A stretch of 64,000 nt of DNA from DASQPR01 sp963724705. GTDB lineage: Bacteria > Actinomycetota > Actinomycetes > Mycobacteriales > Micromonosporaceae. The position numbers were made by a program, and so were the translations under genes. The number at the start of each line of letters is the position of its first letter. The stretch's first letter is position 1. The notes beneath the pieces were generated by a model that was not told where the DNA came from, searched no databases, and was given only the letters and a program-made list of their open reading frames with translations. Below are positions 62,419 to 64,000 of this stretch, one piece after another. The stretch spans positions 558,001-622,000 of the forward strand of contig CAVRVS010000006.1 of the NCBI GenBank assembly GCA_963724705.1, written 5' to 3'.

Positions 62419-62757
62419 CTCGGCGCCCGGGGCGGTCCAGTGACGGCATGGTCACGTCCGACCGCGGCGGGAATGCCTCACGTCCTTGGCGATCCCTTCT
62501 AGCTGACCGGACCGGTTCGCCACGGCCGTTTGTCAGCCAAAAGTTGTGCTCCTCGACGAAGACACATCGCCGCCCAGAGATTGCCGTTCCATCACGCCAC
62601 CCTTAGGGGCGGCGAGGGTTTCAAGGACGGGCCTCTCTACGGCGAATAGGCTGGTTGAGAACGGGTTTGGTTCACGATGGAGGTACGCCGTACCGGAACC
62701 CATGACCTGCGACTTGAGCCTGTGGTGTTGGAGGTTCTGGGCGGGAGGATGCGACTG
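62419..62757. other. 339-base spacer upstream of the second EAL-DICT gene
   Basis: No gene, repeat or RNA was recognised. The end carries the GGGAGG ribosome site of the following gene. Confidence 0.4.
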
Positions 62758-63999
62758 ATGATGTCGTCTACGGCGACAGCTCGGAGGTTCGACGAGGTTC
62801 TCGGTACTAGGGCTCTTCGCACGGTATTCCAGCCGATCGTGCGGCTGGAGACGGGGTTGATCGAGGGCTACGAGGCGCTGGTGAGGGGCCCAGCTGATTC
62901 GCCGCTCGAGTCCGCCGACGCGTTGCTGGCTGAGGCGTACCGAGCGGGTCGGGTCGTCGAGTTCGATTGGGCGGCGCGGGCGTCTGCTTGCCGGGCGGCG
63001 TTGGATGGTCAGCTCGGGCTCGATCGGTTGCTGTTTCTGAACATCGAGCCCATCGCCTTGGACTCTGATTGCCCGCCCGACCTACGCTCTGATATCGAGC
63101 AAGCGTTTGGGCGCTTTCAGATCGTGCTTGAGGTGACTGAAAGGTCGCTCGGCCGTGATCCGCGGGCATTGTTGAATGGAATCGATCGGCAGCGTCCGAC
63201 CGTAGCCGGGCTGGCGCTGGACGATGTGGGTTCGGGACCACTGACTGTGGCCCTGTTGGCTGTGCTGTCGGTGGATGTGATCAAGATTGACCGCGCGATC
63301 ACTCAAGGCGGGTATTCTCCAGCGTCGTTGAAGATCCTGGACATTGCGCACGAGTGTGCCGAGCGTAGCGGCGCGACCGTCCTCGCTGAAGGGGTGGAGA
63401 GTGCGGCCCTCCTTCGCCATGCGTCGGCATTTGGAGCCATGCTCGGCCAGGGGTATTACCTGGGCGAACCCCAGCCGCTGCCGCCGTCCGGCACCGCGGA
63501 GTGCATCGTCGGCAGCGTCAGGTCAGAGCCGATCCATGACATCCGGACGCCGTTCGACGCGATAGCGGGACGACCGATAAGCCGGGCGGCGGCCGACCTA
63601 CTGCGTCCGCTAAGCCGGCAAGTGGCATTTGGTGAAACCCATCTCAGTGGGCCCGCCATGGCCATCCTGCTGGTACCTGACCCGGCGCTCTTTGGTCCAG
63701 CCGAACAGCAGAAGCTGACTCGGTTGGCCGCTCGTGGCGTGATTACTGGTGTTCTCGGCCGTGGAGCGCCCGCCATTCCGATCCCCGGGCTACGGCGGAC
63801 CAACGTGTACGACCCGACGTTGGACGGGCAATGGGCTCTGATCGCGTTGAGTCCGAGCGCTGCAGGGGCGGTGATCGCGCGCGCCGTTCCGGATTCTGCG
63901 GAGTTCGAGTACGCGATCACCCACGACCGGCAGCGTGTGGCGACTGCGGCGCGCTGCCTGTTTCGACGGTTCGGCCCTCAACCTGCGACAGCGTCGTGA
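62758..63999 (+). CDS. EAL-DICT protein, second paralogue
   Basis: The 413-residue protein has the same order as the one at 42857-44122. The EAL domain carries LIEGYEALVRGPADS, LFLNIEP, VLEVTERSLGRDP, LALDDVGSGPLT, VDVIKIDRAI and TVLAEGVESA. The C-terminal DICT domain carries SGPAMAILLVPDPALFGPAE, QQKLTRLAARGVITGVLGRG, GQWALIALSPSAAGAVIARA and FEYAITHDRQRVATAARCLF. Catalytic residues are mostly kept, with DDVG in place of DDFG in both paralogues. ATG 62758 lies 9 bases after GGGAGG; ATG 62749 is too close to it. The stop codon is the last base of the window. Confidence 0.9.
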   Translation: MMSSTATARRFDEVLGTRALRTVFQPIVRLETGLIEGYEALVRGPADSPLESADALLAEAYRAGRVVEFDWAARASACRAALDGQLGLDRLLFLNIEPIALDSDCPPDLRSDIEQAFGRFQIVLEVTERSLGRDPRALLNGIDRQRPTVAGLALDDVGSGPLTVALLAVLSVDVIKIDRAITQGGYSPASLKILDIAHECAERSGATVLAEGVESAALLRHASAFGAMLGQGYYLGEPQPLPPSGTAECIVGSVRSEPIHDIRTPFDAIAGRPISRAAADLLRPLSRQVAFGETHLSGPAMAILLVPDPALFGPAEQQKLTRLAARGVITGVLGRGAPAIPIPGLRRTNVYDPTLDGQWALIALSPSAAGAVIARAVPDSAEFEYAITHDRQRVATAARCLFRRFGPQPATAS

Positions 64000-64000
64000 T

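Overview
The window is high-GC DNA with actinobacterial character. Genes are dense with short spacers, start at ATG, GTG and TTG, and match actinobacterial families: Acg-type nitroreductases, tandem universal stress proteins, DosR-like boxes, RsbW/STAS partner switching, CsbD, DUF6461 and F420-type LLM oxidoreductase remnants. I do not assign a genus. No rRNA, complete tRNA, CRISPR array or replication origin was seen.

Region 1 (1-11 kb) looks like a hypoxia/dormancy island of the DosR type. It holds a CBS-BON protein, a single and a tandem universal stress protein, two Acg-like nitroreductases (one frameshifted), a DoxX protein, a flavodoxin fused to a P-type ATPase remnant, a membrane SRPBCC protein and a three-gene b-type cytochrome operon. 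Palindromes close to the DosR/DevR consensus lie in five intergenic positions. It ends at half of a tRNA-Arg gene.

Region 2 (11.7-20 kb) holds two regulator/effector pairs: TetR with an alpha/beta hydrolase around a long palindrome, and MarR with a 14-TM MFS exporter. It also holds an epoxide-hydrolase-like protein with a tautomerase-like N-terminus and a GH15 glucoamylase/trehalase.

Region 3 (20-28.5 kb) is a general-stress signalling area: a STAS antagonist divergent from an RsbW-like kinase, a truncated GAF gene, a BrkB/YihY membrane protein, CsbD, a GAF-PP2C phosphatase and a DksA/TraR zinc protein, with an IS256 relic.

Region 4 (28.9-42.3 kb) is shaped by one family of IS6-like elements of about 820 bp. 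Two copies with both ends, one partial copy and one 78-bp end scar lie here; another degenerate copy lies at 13.8 kb and an intact one at 60.4 kb. Between them are a broken group II truncated haemoglobin, a two-component system with a MacB-type ABC transporter (permease frameshifted), a cold shock protein and small proteins including DUF6461 and barstar homologues.

Region 5 (42.8-56.5 kb) is a signalling region. An EAL-DICT protein is followed by a minus-strand operon: a small helical protein, a FIST sensor, a GAF histidine kinase, and a 1636-residue protein kinase-ATPase-GAF-GGDEF protein. A CHASE3-HAMP-GAF histidine kinase with a divergent NarL-type regulator and a stand-alone receiver follow. 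A second EAL-DICT gene ends the window. The set suggests control of cyclic di-GMP by several sensors; this is inference from domains.

Region 6 (57-62.4 kb) holds IS110, IS6 and IS3-like pieces around a DUF1345-like membrane protein, a duplicated 51-residue small protein, a 460-residue membrane-anchored protein and a VOC-fold protein.
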